A stretch of 14,754 bases of DNA from Comamonadaceae bacterium (GCA_947478935.1 CANJXV010000032.1:1-14754); one strand, 5' to 3'. Counted from the stretch's first letter, positions 1 through 7,391 are shown. The notes: generated by a model not told the origin, from the letters alone. A program made the numbers and translations.

Positions 1-881
1 CTGAGTTTGTCCTGAACCAGTTTGGACCGCGTCGCGGCCATGGCTTCTTTTTCCAGCTTGTCGATATTGGCTTTGGCCATTTTGCTGGGGGCCAGCAGCC
101 CGTACCACTGTGTCATTTCAAAGCCCTTGTAGCCTTGCTCGGCCACGGTGGGGACGTCTGGAAGCTGCGGCAAACGCGCGCTGGTACCGGTAGCGATGCA
201 GCGCAGCTTGCCTGCTTTGATGAACTGCAAGAGTGCGGGCGCGCCCACGGCCGCCGCATCTAATCGCCCCGCCATCAAGTCGGTCAACATGGGGCCAGTA
301 CCACGATAGGGTACGTGCACCATAAAGGTTTCCGTAACCATTTTGAGGTATTCAAAGGCCAAATGACCTGCGCTGCCATTACCCGCAGACCCGTAGTTGA
401 GTTGACCGGGTCTGGCTTTGGCGTAGGCTATAAATTCTTTGAGGTTCTTCACCAGAAGGTCAGGGTGCACCACGTACAGGCTGGGCACTTTGGCAATCAG
501 CGTGATGGGTGTGAAGTCTTTGTTCGGGTCGTAGGGCAGTTTGGCGAAGATGTAGGGGTTTACCGCCAGCGTACCGATATGCCCCAGGATAAGGGTGTGT
601 TCATCGGTAGCCGCGGCGACTTCTTGCATCGCAATATTGCCGCCAGCGCCCGGCTTATTTTCTACGAACACATTTTGCCCAATGCTCTTGGTCATCTCAC
701 CGGCCAAGGCGCGGGCCACGATTTCAGAACTACCGCCAGGTGCAAAAGGCACGACTAGGCGCAGCGGCTTGTTGGGCCAGCTATCGGCCCGTGCGAGCCC
801 TGGCGACATGGTGATAATTGAAGCGGCGGACCCGATTAACAGGTGCCGACGTGTAATGCTGTGGTGTTGAATGGTATTCAC
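1..881 (-). CDS. Bug-family (TctC-like) tripartite tricarboxylate transporter substrate-binding protein, 3' end cut by window edge
   Basis: A periplasmic receptor of the Bug family, which binds small carboxylates or other organic solutes for tripartite tricarboxylate (TTT) transporters; many family members are orphans with no identified partner. I read the frame directly. It starts at a GTG at 881 preceded by an AGAAGG ribosome site and is open to the window edge, giving 293 residues, so about 30 residues are missing compared with the usual 320-330. The N-terminus has a Tat-like signal (TRRHLL, residues 10-15) with likely cleavage after ARA at residue 32. Family hallmarks follow: PLRLVVPFAPGG, VENKPGAGG, LPYDPNKDFTPI, LNYGSAGNGS, HVPYRGTGPMLTDL and GFEMTQWYGLLAP. 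It lies 64 bp downstream of tupA on the same strand. The ligand cannot be told from sequence. No TctA/TctB membrane genes are in the window. Confidence 0.93.
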   Translation of the reverse strand, partial: MNTIQHHSITRRHLLIGSAASIITMSPGLARADSWPNKPLRLVVPFAPGGSSEIVARALAGEMTKSIGQNVFVENKPGAGGNIAMQEVAAATDEHTLILGHIGTLAVNPYIFAKLPYDPNKDFTPITLIAKVPSLYVVHPDLLVKNLKEFIAYAKARPGQLNYGSAGNGSAGHLAFEYLKMVTETFMVHVPYRGTGPMLTDLMAGRLDAAAVGAPALLQFIKAGKLRCIATGTSARLPQLPDVPTVAEQGYKGFEMTQWYGLLAPSKMAKANIDKLEKEAMAATRSKLVQDKL

Positions 882-900
882 GGAGACCCTTCTATTTGGG

Positions 901-924
901 GCTGCATGCTAACTTGCATGTAGC
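901..924. other. Small inverted repeat between tupA and the downstream Bug gene
   Basis: GCTGCATG (901-908) and CATGTAGC (917-924) form an inverted repeat with one mismatch (G-U pairable on the plus strand) around an 8-nt loop. TGCATG also occurs twice as a direct repeat, at 903 and 915. It sits in the 64-bp gap between the tupA stop and the start of the next gene. No T-run follows on the minus strand, so it does not look like a standard intrinsic terminator. It could be an operator, an mRNA-processing hairpin or chance. Confidence 0.25.
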
Positions 925-945
925 AGTGAAGGGCCAGGCAGCCAG

Positions 946-1845
946 CTACTTACCCGCATTCGGGAAAAACAACTGTTGGCCATCAATCCGGTAGGCGGCA
1001 ATCACGGCCTGGCCAGCGGGCGACAGCACCCAATCGACAAATTTTTGTGCTTCCTGCGCTTTGACATGCGGGTGCTTGGCCGGGTTCACCGCCAACACGC
1101 CATATTGGTTAAACAAGCGCTGGTCACCTTGCACCAGTACTTGCAAATCCGCGCGGTTCTTAAAGCTCAGCCAGGTACCACGGTCGGTTAACACATAGGC
1201 GCCGGTGGCTGCAGCCATATTGAGCGCTTGGCCCATGCCGCAACCGCACTCGCGGTAGCCGCTGCCTTTGGCGTCCGCATTGGGTGTCATTTTCCAAAAG
1301 CGCAGTTCGGCGGCGTGTGTGCCGCTCTTGTCGCCGCGCGATACAAAAGTATCGTTAGCAGTGGAAATTTTGGACAAGGCTTGCACAATGTCCGCGCCCT
1401 TAGTACGCGCCGGATCTGTAGCAGGGCCGACCAACACAAAGTCGTTGTACATCACCGCAAAGCGCTTGAGCGCAAAGCCTTCAGCGACAAACTTTTCTTC
1501 TGCCGCTTGATCATGTACGAACAAGACATCGGCATCGCCGCGTCGGCCCATATCGATGGCCTGGCCCGTGCCTAGCGCCACCACCTTGACCTCTATCCCG
1601 CTCGCCTTGTTAAAGGCCGGCAGCAAATGCGCGAACAAACCTGATTGCTCGGTCGATGTCGTAGAAGCCATGACGATAGTGGTCTGCGCATGCGCCAGTA
1701 CCGGCAACACACACAGGACACATGTCGCCGCAACACTGCGATACACAGGTGTTTGACTAAACCGTAAAAATGGATTGCTTCGCTGCGCTCGCAATGACGG
1801 GTTTGGACTGATGCGGAGCTTCCTTAGCCACACAAAAAATTTCAC
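946..1845 (-). CDS. tupA: Tungstate ABC transporter periplasmic substrate-binding protein TupA
   Basis: Periplasmic binding protein that captures tungstate and delivers it to the TupB/TupC importer. Family signatures include an anion-binding ASTTSTEQSGLF segment just after the mature N-terminus, FVSRGDKSGTHAAE, YRECGCGMGQAL and YVLTDRGTWL. The GTG start at 1845 overlaps the tupC stop (GTGA) and has a strong AGGGGAA ribosome site 5 nt upstream, so this start is well supported. The resulting leader is unusually long: the hydrophobic core and AHA/Q cleavage site come only at residues 37-53. Residues 16-25 (PSLRAQRSNP) are encoded by a dispersed genomic repeat. A GTG at 1746 would give a compact 19-residue signal peptide but has no visible ribosome site. 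A molybdate-preferring protein is possible, but the motifs match TupA better than ModA or WtpA. Third gene of a tupBCA unit. Confidence 0.92.
   Translation of the reverse strand: MKFFVWLRKLRISPNPSLRAQRSNPFLRFSQTPVYRSVAATCVLCVLPVLAHAQTTIVMASTTSTEQSGLFAHLLPAFNKASGIEVKVVALGTGQAIDMGRRGDADVLFVHDQAAEEKFVAEGFALKRFAVMYNDFVLVGPATDPARTKGADIVQALSKISTANDTFVSRGDKSGTHAAELRFWKMTPNADAKGSGYRECGCGMGQALNMAAATGAYVLTDRGTWLSFKNRADLQVLVQGDQRLFNQYGVLAVNPAKHPHVKAQEAQKFVDWVLSPAGQAVIAAYRIDGQQLFFPNAGK
1771..1798. repeat. Dispersed repeat copy (GATTGCTTCGCTGCGCTCGC type) inside the tupA leader
   Basis: The stretch begins TGGATTGCTTCGCTGCG and ends CTCGCAATGAC. It is an imperfect palindrome with ATTGC/GCAAT ends. It matches from memory a short intergenic repeat common in many proteobacterial genomes, recognisable by its translations RAQRSNP and VIASAAKQSI. 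Here it lies in frame within tupA and encodes residues 16-25 of the protein. The flanks GTTTGACT (1751-1758) and GTTTGGACT (1801-1809) are near-identical, possibly an insertion footprint. Copy number in the genome cannot be judged from one window. Confidence 0.7.
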
Positions 1846-2585
1846 GCAAGTTCCCCTTTGACAAATAAATAAGCCGTAGGGCAGAGCGCCTGCAAGCGCT
1901 CTGCATCAAAAAAATCATGCACCGGCAGATCGGCCAGCAATCGCCCGCGCTCCAAATACAGCACGCGCGTAGCCAATCGCTTGACCTGGCCCAGGTTGTG
2001 GCTTGCAAATACCAGACTAGCCTCTGGGCAAGACTGAGCAAAAGTCTGCAGTAGGCTTTCCACTTCGGCCTTGGCATGCGGGTCTAAGCTGGCAGTGGGT
2101 TCGTCGAGCAACAACATCTGCGGCTCCAAGGCCCAGGCCTGCGCCATGGCCACGCGTTGCTGCTGCCCGCCCGACAAGGTGTGCGCTTTGCGCGGAGCCA
2201 GTTCCTGCAATTCTAATTGCTGCAAGGCCGCCATTGCGCGCTGGCGTGCCTGCGGCCAGGACGTGCCGCGCAGCCACAAGCCCAGCGCCAATTGGCTGTC
2301 CACGCGCATGCGCAGCATGTGGGGCCTTTGAAACAACATAGCCTGACGCAAACCGCTTTGCAATTGCACGCGGCCTGCACCAGGCGCCAGCAGGCCATGC
2401 AGCAAGCGCAGCAACGTGCTTTTGCCTGCGCCGTTGGCGCCCACCAAAGCCACGCGCTCACCGGCTGCGATGGACAGCGAAATATCGCGCAAAGCCGCCG
2501 CCGTGTTTGCCCGCCAAAGCGCCAAGCTGCGGCCATCGGAGCCGAACTGCACACCGGCCTCCAGGGTGTGGACTTGCGCGTTCAC
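1842..2585 (-). CDS. tupC: Tungstate ABC transporter ATP-binding protein TupC
   Basis: Cytoplasmic ATPase that powers tungstate import through TupB. All nucleotide-binding motifs are intact in the 247-residue product: Walker A GANGAGKST (residues 49-57), Q-loop glutamine in LFQRP (about 86), signature LSGGQQQR (137-144), Walker B LLLDEP (158-163) followed by the D-loop SLD, and the switch histidine in ASHN (196). The start is a GTG whose last two bases overlap the TGA stop of tupB (GTGA), and its own stop overlaps the start of tupA in the same way, so the three proteins are probably made by coupled translation. The role is assigned from the TupB and TupA neighbours; the ATPase alone would only be called a small-molecule ABC importer subunit. 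Confidence 0.93.
   Translation of the reverse strand: MNAQVHTLEAGVQFGSDGRSLALWRANTAAALRDISLSIAAGERVALVGANGAGKSTLLRLLHGLLAPGAGRVQLQSGLRQAMLFQRPHMLRMRVDSQLALGLWLRGTSWPQARQRAMAALQQLELQELAPRKAHTLSGGQQQRVAMAQAWALEPQMLLLDEPTASLDPHAKAEVESLLQTFAQSCPEASLVFASHNLGQVKRLATRVLYLERGRLLADLPVHDFFDAERLQALCPTAYLFVKGELA
1851..1857 (-). promoter_or_regulatory. Ribosome-binding site of tupA
   Basis: On the minus strand AGGGGAA lies 5 nt before the GTG at 1845, within the last codons of tupC. It decides in favour of the long tupA reading frame that includes the repeat, rather than the internal GTG at 1746, which has no such site. Confidence 0.65.
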
Positions 2586-3316
2586 AACACCACCGTCCCA
2601 GAGGTGCCCAGCCGCAAGCCGCCGCTGTGCCCCCAGCGCTGCAATAGCGCCACCAATGCATTGAGCAGCAAGACCACCATAAGCAAAGCAAAGCCCAGCG
2701 CCAGGGCCAAAGGCAGGTCGCCCTTGGAGGTCTCCAGCGCAATGGCGGTAGTCATCACCCGGGTAAAGCCTTCGATATTGCCGCCCACTACCATCACCGC
2801 GCCGACTTCAGAAATCGCGCGCCCAAAAGCCGCCAGCAGCACCACCAACAAAGAGTGGCGTTCGTCCCATGCCAGCAAAGCGCTGCGCATCCAGCGCCCC
2901 GCGCCCAAAGACTGCAGTTGCTCGCCGTGCGCCTGTTCGGCGTCCTGCACCACCTGGCGCGTCAGCGCGGTAGCTACCGGCAACACCAACACCGCTTGCG
3001 CCAGCACCATGGCTTTGAAGCTAAATAGCCACCCCAAATAACCCAAAGGGCCAGAGCGCGACAGCAACAAATACACCACCAAACCAACCACCACGGAGGG
3101 CACCGCCAGCGCGGTATTTAGCAGCGTCAACACCAAACCCCGTCCGGCAAAACGGGCCACGCCCAGCCAAGCCCCCAGCGCTAGGCCCAGGCTGCAGGCC
3201 AACAAACAGGCGCAAGCGCTCACCGCCAGAGATCGGCCCACGATAGCCAAAAAACCCGGGTCTAAGCTCAGCAGCAAATGCAGTGCAGTCAGGGCGCTTT
3301 CGCTAAAGGAGTGCAT
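2582..3316 (-). CDS. tupB: Tungstate ABC transporter permease TupB
   Basis: Inner-membrane channel subunit of the tungstate importer. The 244-residue product has about five hydrophobic segments (roughly residues 22-55, 60-86, 102-120, 155-178 and 203-225). It has an EAA-type coupling loop (EQLQSLGAGRW, residues 132-142) and the family-typical AFGRAISEVGAVMVVGGNIEG segment (163-183). A short run of polar residues precedes the first membrane segment. It is the first gene of the tup unit here, starting with ATG 38 bp after the globin stop; no strong ribosome site is evident. A perfect inverted repeat lies just upstream (3335-3360). The tungstate assignment rests on the match to TupB and on tupA next door; a molybdate permease (ModB) is the alternative. 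Confidence 0.9.
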   Translation of the reverse strand: MHSFSESALTALHLLLSLDPGFLAIVGRSLAVSACACLLACSLGLALGAWLGVARFAGRGLVLTLLNTALAVPSVVVGLVVYLLLSRSGPLGYLGWLFSFKAMVLAQAVLVLPVATALTRQVVQDAEQAHGEQLQSLGAGRWMRSALLAWDERHSLLVVLLAAFGRAISEVGAVMVVGGNIEGFTRVMTTAIALETSKGDLPLALALGFALLMVVLLLNALVALLQRWGHSGGLRLGTSGTVVL

Positions 3317-3334
3317 GGTCGGGCGGAAATAGCG

Positions 3335-3360
3335 CGCTAGGGTCTTGCAAGCACCTAGCG
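3335..3360. promoter_or_regulatory. Perfect 7-bp inverted repeat between the globin gene and tupB
   Basis: CGCTAGG (3335-3341) and CCTAGCG (3354-3360) are exact reverse complements around 12 nt that contain the smaller palindrome CTTGCAAG (3344-3351). The right arm includes the globin stop codon, and the element ends 19 bp before the tupB ATG. On the transcript of the minus strand it would form a GC-rich hairpin without a following U-run. The position would suit an operator or attenuator for tupBCA or an mRNA 3'-end hairpin for the globin. Which of these applies is inference. Confidence 0.4.
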
Positions 3361-3762
3361 GTTACGCATCCAGTCGGCGGTCTGGAAAAAAGAGTCGCGC
3401 AGACGCAGGCGTACGGCCTCTGCCATGCCGACTTCAGCCATGGCCTGGTCCATGCAGGCCAGCCATTGGTCGCGCTCCAAAATACCAATGGTGTAAGGCA
3501 TGTGCCGCATGCGCAAGCGCGGATGTCCAAAGCGCTCGGTGTAATGCTGCGGCCCGCCCAGCCAGCCGCATAAAAACCAACTGAGCTTTTGCCGCGCCTG
3601 CGTGAGGTCCGGCCCATGTACGGCGCGCAAAGCGGCATAGGCCGGGTCTAACTCCATCAAATCGTAAAAACGCTCCACAAGCGCCTCTACCTGCGGCTCG
3701 CCGCCCAGGGCTTCGAAGGCTGCCGCGCGCTGCGCCTGGGCTTGTGCATCGTCTTCGTCCAT
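3355..3762 (-). CDS. Group II truncated haemoglobin (TrHbO-like globin)
   Basis: A 135-residue single-domain globin with the 2-on-2 fold of group II. Recognisable parts are the B-helix segment FYDLMELDP with a B10-type tyrosine (Y33), WFLCGWLGGPQHY (62-74), FGHPRLRMRHMPYTI with the proximal haem-ligand histidine at 87, and DQWLACM with the group-typical G8 tryptophan at 100. Family members bind oxygen and are implicated in peroxide or reactive-nitrogen chemistry; the actual role here is unknown. The ATG at 3762 lies 9 bp after the stop of the FtsX-type permease gene, so the two are probably co-transcribed. tupB follows closely. Function as a globin is secure; the physiological partner is not. 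Confidence 0.93.
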   Translation of the reverse strand: MDEDDAQAQAQRAAAFEALGGEPQVEALVERFYDLMELDPAYAALRAVHGPDLTQARQKLSWFLCGWLGGPQHYTERFGHPRLRMRHMPYTIGILERDQWLACMDQAMAEVGMAEAVRLRLRDSFFQTADWMRNR

Positions 3763-3771
3763 GTGGCGCTT

Positions 3772-6399
3772 TCAGGCTGTGGCTTTGCGCAGGGTTTCGA
3801 CCACCGGGCGACGCAGCACTTCGCGCAAGCCCCACCATCCGGCCATCAAGGCCAACGCCGCCCCAGCCAGTGCGCCCAGCACCGGCACCCACAAGGACAC
3901 CGTCCACGAAAACTCAAACACATAGCGCGCCAAGGCCCAGCCCAAAGCGCTGGCAACGATGGAGGCCAAAAAGCCTGCCAGCAAACCAACCCCAGCCAGC
4001 TCCAGCCTTTGCACTTGGCGCAACAAACTGTTTTGCGCGCCCACCGCACGCATGATGGCGAACTCGCGCGCACGCTCTTCACGCGTCGCGCTGACCGCTG
4101 CAAACAAAACCACCAGGCCCGCAGCCAAGGTAAAGCCAAACAAAAATTCCACCGCGCGTATCACCTGGTCCAGGATGCGCTGAACCTGGTTGATGGTGGC
4201 GCTCATATCGACATTGGTCACGTTCGGGAAACGGCGTACCAGCGCATTGTCAAAGCCTGCTTGGGGCGGCGCTTTGAAAGCACCCATAAAGGTGGCGGGC
4301 ACACCTTCCAAGGTACTTACCGGATAGAGCGCAAAAAAGTTAGCGCGCATAGAGCCCCAGTCCACTTTGCGCAGCGAGGTAATTTTGGAGTCCACCGTCA
4401 CCCCCGCCATATCAAAGCGCAAGGTGTCGCCCACTTGCAGGCCCAGCGTGGTGGCTATACCCTCTTCCATGCTGATCGCACCGGCTTCCTCGGGCGTCCA
4501 TTGGCCGCCAACGATGAGGTTGTTGTCGGGTTGTTTGGCGCTGTAGCTGATATTGAATTCACGGTCCACCAAGCGCTTAGCGCGTTCTTCGGTATAGGTT
4601 TCGGACGATACGCTGGTGCCATTTATAGCCACCAAGCGGCCTCGAATCATGGGGAACCAGTCGTACTTTTTGACCCCCGCGTCTTGCAAGTTTTGCACAA
4701 AAGCGGCGGACTGTTCGGGGCTGACGTTGATCACAAAGCGGTTGGGCGCATCGGGCGGAGTGGCCTTGCGCCAGCTGGCGATTAAATCCGTGCGCAGCAG
4801 CACCAGCAGCACGAGCGCCAGCAAACCTACCGACAAGGCACTGACCTGCACCACGGTAAACGCGGGCCGCGCAGCTATCTGGCGCGTTGCCAGCACCAGC
4901 GCACGCGGCGCACTACTTTCATTCACGCTAGCGCGCAATAGTTTGATGGCTAGCCAACTGAGCAAGGCAAAGACCAGCACCGCACCCGCAAAACCGGCGA
5001 CCGCAATCAGACCCAGCTTCAAATCGCTACTGACCACCAATAGCAAGGCGGCAAAACCAGTCACACCCAAGGACAACACGCCAAGTGATGCGGGGCGCAA
5101 ATTACCTACATCGCGGCGTATCACGCGCAAGGGCGGCACCTGCGCCAATTGCAAAACGGGTGGAAGCCCAAACGCAAACAAGAGCGTCAGGCCCATACCC
5201 AAGCCCAGCGCAGCCGGAGCCAGACTGGCTTGCGGCAGTTGTGTATCCACCAAACCGGCCAGCAGCAGCACAAATAAATAATGCACACCAAAGCCGATGC
5301 ACACCCCTAGCGCACTGGCAAACAAACCCACCAGCGCAAACTCCCAGGCATAGGCGCCGGCAATCGTGCGCTGGCTTTGGCCCAGAACGCGCAGCATCGC
5401 GCAATCGTCTAGATGCTTGGCCGCAAACGAGCGCGCCGCCAGGGCCACGGCCACGGCGCTGAGCAAAGCGGCCAACAAAGCTACGAGTGAAAGGAATTTC
5501 TCTGCCCGGTCTAAGGTCTGGCTCATTTCGGGGCGGCCGGTTTGGGTAGATTCGATGCGCACGCCGCGCAAAGGTTCGGCGTCGGCGGCGCTTTTTTCAA
5601 CTTCACTGGACGTTACTGTGCTGGCGGTCTTATCGCTTGCAGCAGTAGCGGTCTTCACAGAGTCCTCTGGCTGCGCCGTATGGCCCGACTTGATGCGCTG
5701 GGTAGCCAAATCCACAAAACGCTTGATTTGCGCATCCTCGCCCGCTACCGCCAAACGGTAATTCACTCGGCTAGCGGGTTGCACCAAGGCGGTGGAAGCC
5801 AAGTCTTGGTTATTGATCATCACACGCGGCGAAAAATTCATAAAGCCAGCGCCCCGGTCGGGCTCGATCACGATGATGGCATCTACCCGCAAGCTACGTT
5901 CCCCCAACAGCAGGCTATCACCCACGCCAATGCCCAGCGCATCGAGCAGTTGAGCGTCCACCCACACCGACCCAGGAGCGGGTATCCCGCGCGCAGGCCG
6001 CTCCGGCACGCCGGGCGCATCCGTAATGCGCAAGGTGCCACGCAAGGGGTAACCTGGCTCCACCGATTTCAAGGCCACCAGTTTGCTATTGCCACCTTGC
6101 TCTTGCGTGGTCCGCGCCATAGTGGGAAAGCTTTGGGTGTTCACCATGGATAAGCCCAAAGCGCGGGCTTGTTCGGCAAACACAGCGGGCGCCGGGCGGT
6201 CGCTGGCAATAACTGCATCGCCACCGAGCAACTGTCGCGCGTCGCGCTGTAAACCGGCTTGCAGTCGGTCGGCAAAAAAGCCTACCGCGGTCAGGGCCGC
6301 AACGGCGAGGGTCACCGCCACCACCAGCAAGCGCAATTCACCCGAGCGCACATCGCGCCATAAAGTACGCCAGCCCAGGGACCACATCGATTGCATCAT
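3772..6399 (-). CDS. YbbP-like ABC transporter permease (FtsX/MacB family)
   Basis: A large inner-membrane permease, 875 residues from the ATG at 6399. This start overlaps the TGA of the upstream dehydrogenase (ATGA); the frame is open further upstream, but that would run deep into that gene. The N-terminal membrane segment (about 22-43) is followed by a periplasmic core, a first FtsX block beginning around residue 295 (RAEKFLSLVALLAALLSA, then DDCAMLRVLGQSQR), and further membrane segments. A second periplasmic region precedes the C-terminal FtsX block from about 740 (REERAREFAIMRAVGA). This layout matches YbbP-type permeases, which normally pair with a YbbA-like ATPase and are thought to act on lipids or envelope lipoproteins. 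No such ATPase is in the window. A hydrophilic insert of roughly 35 residues (about 238-276) interrupts the first periplasmic region. Confidence 0.9.
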   Translation of the reverse strand: MMQSMWSLGWRTLWRDVRSGELRLLVVAVTLAVAALTAVGFFADRLQAGLQRDARQLLGGDAVIASDRPAPAVFAEQARALGLSMVNTQSFPTMARTTQEQGGNSKLVALKSVEPGYPLRGTLRITDAPGVPERPARGIPAPGSVWVDAQLLDALGIGVGDSLLLGERSLRVDAIIVIEPDRGAGFMNFSPRVMINNQDLASTALVQPASRVNYRLAVAGEDAQIKRFVDLATQRIKSGHTAQPEDSVKTATAASDKTASTVTSSEVEKSAADAEPLRGVRIESTQTGRPEMSQTLDRAEKFLSLVALLAALLSAVAVALAARSFAAKHLDDCAMLRVLGQSQRTIAGAYAWEFALVGLFASALGVCIGFGVHYLFVLLLAGLVDTQLPQASLAPAALGLGMGLTLLFAFGLPPVLQLAQVPPLRVIRRDVGNLRPASLGVLSLGVTGFAALLLVVSSDLKLGLIAVAGFAGAVLVFALLSWLAIKLLRASVNESSAPRALVLATRQIAARPAFTVVQVSALSVGLLALVLLVLLRTDLIASWRKATPPDAPNRFVINVSPEQSAAFVQNLQDAGVKKYDWFPMIRGRLVAINGTSVSSETYTEERAKRLVDREFNISYSAKQPDNNLIVGGQWTPEEAGAISMEEGIATTLGLQVGDTLRFDMAGVTVDSKITSLRKVDWGSMRANFFALYPVSTLEGVPATFMGAFKAPPQAGFDNALVRRFPNVTNVDMSATINQVQRILDQVIRAVEFLFGFTLAAGLVVLFAAVSATREERAREFAIMRAVGAQNSLLRQVQRLELAGVGLLAGFLASIVASALGWALARYVFEFSWTVSLWVPVLGALAGAALALMAGWWGLREVLRRPVVETLRKATA

Positions 6400-7388
6400 G
6401 GCGCTGCTTTCAAAAGCCGGGGCAAAGGCTGCCCGGTCAAAAAGGCGTGCAAGCATTGCAGCACGCCATCGGTAAAGGTTTGGTACACCGGCTCCACCAC
6501 AAAACCTAAGTGCGGCGTGAGTAAAAGGCGCGGGCAATCGCGCAAGGCGCTGTCCGCTGGCAGGGGCTCGGCGTCAAACACGTCCAAAGCCGCCATCCCG
6601 ATGCGCCCTGCGCGCAAGGCATCCACTAATGCTGCCGTGTCTATCAGCGCGGCGCGTGAGGTATTGACCAGCAGGCTGTCGGGCCGCATGCAGGCCAAGC
6701 GTTCGGCATCGATGAGGTGGCGCGTGATGGCCGATGGCACCAGGTGCAGGCTCAACACTTTGGCTCGTGCAAGCAACTCGTCCAGGGGCACGGCCTGCAC
6801 GCCATGCGCGCTAGCGCGCTCGGGTGTCATATTCGGGCTCCAGGTCAGCACTTGCATACCTAAAGCCTTGCCGACCTGTGCGACACGCCTGCCAATTTCG
6901 CCCAAGCCCACCAAGCCTAAAACCTCCCCGTGCAGCACACCCGGCAAAACTTGCGGCGCGGCGGGGCGCCACTGGCCATGGGCCAGCAAGCCGCTGTAAT
7001 CGGCCAATTGGCGCGTGGCCGCGAGTATCAGCGCCCATGTCAATTCGCAGGTGCTTTCTTTGGAAGGACCCCATTCGGTATGGCTCACTGGTATACCGCC
7101 TGCCGCCAGGGCCGCAGCATCGAGCGTTGTGTTGCGCGAGCCGGTAAACACCAGATAGCGCAGGCGCGGCAATTGCGCAATGGTTTGCGCATCCAGCGGA
7201 ATGCGGTCGCGCAGCAGTACCAGCACATCGGCCTCTTGCAGGGCCGCTAACAAGGCCGCGCCCTGCAATGGTTGGCTGTAAACGCTCACGCGCGCGGCCT
7301 GGTCTATGGATTGCCAATCGCCCAAGCGGCGCAGCGCTTGCTCGGAATCGCCCAGCACCACGATATGCGGTTTGTCCATGGCTGCCAT
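6396..7388 (-). CDS. D-2-hydroxyacid dehydrogenase family protein
   Basis: An NAD(P)-dependent oxidoreductase of the family that interconverts 2-oxoacids and D-2-hydroxyacids. In the 330-residue product the Rossmann motif GLGEIG is at 161-166. The catalytic triad is present: Arg in NTSRAALID (245), Glu in FDAEPLP (274) and His in LTPHLGF (293). The TPHLGF form, in place of the TPHIGG of classic phosphoglycerate dehydrogenases, fits a subgroup often annotated only as a generic D-2-hydroxyacid dehydrogenase. The substrate is not predictable. ATG 7388 lies 3 bp after the stop of the MmgE/PrpD gene with no obvious ribosome site (coupling is likely), and an in-frame ATG at 7379 is an alternative start. 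The stop overlaps the permease start. Confidence 0.92.
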   Translation of the reverse strand: MAAMDKPHIVVLGDSEQALRRLGDWQSIDQAARVSVYSQPLQGAALLAALQEADVLVLLRDRIPLDAQTIAQLPRLRYLVFTGSRNTTLDAAALAAGGIPVSHTEWGPSKESTCELTWALILAATRQLADYSGLLAHGQWRPAAPQVLPGVLHGEVLGLVGLGEIGRRVAQVGKALGMQVLTWSPNMTPERASAHGVQAVPLDELLARAKVLSLHLVPSAITRHLIDAERLACMRPDSLLVNTSRAALIDTAALVDALRAGRIGMAALDVFDAEPLPADSALRDCPRLLLTPHLGFVVEPVYQTFTDGVLQCLHAFLTGQPLPRLLKAAP

Positions 7389-7391
7389 TAT

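Noticed and set aside
1..18. CTGAGTTTGTCCTGAACC at the left edge resembles a repeat of the CTGAGC-TTGTCCTGAGC type
   Set aside because: It is read in frame as a normal C-terminal helix of the Bug protein, and the resemblance is too short to separate from chance.
1757..2077. A minus-strand frame ending VIASAAKQSIFTV
   Set aside because: This is the dispersed repeat read in another frame joined to an out-of-frame part of tupC. It is useful for recognising the repeat but is not a gene.
2217..3041. A 274-codon plus-strand open frame across tupC and tupB
   Set aside because: Composition (Gln/Ala/His runs) is typical of an antisense shadow; tupC and tupB on the other strand have all their family motifs.
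3742..4785. A 347-codon plus-strand open frame opposite the FtsX permease and globin genes
   Set aside because: It lies entirely antisense to two well-supported genes, is rich in His/Gln/Arg as expected from reversed GC-rich coding sequence, and shows no domain motif.
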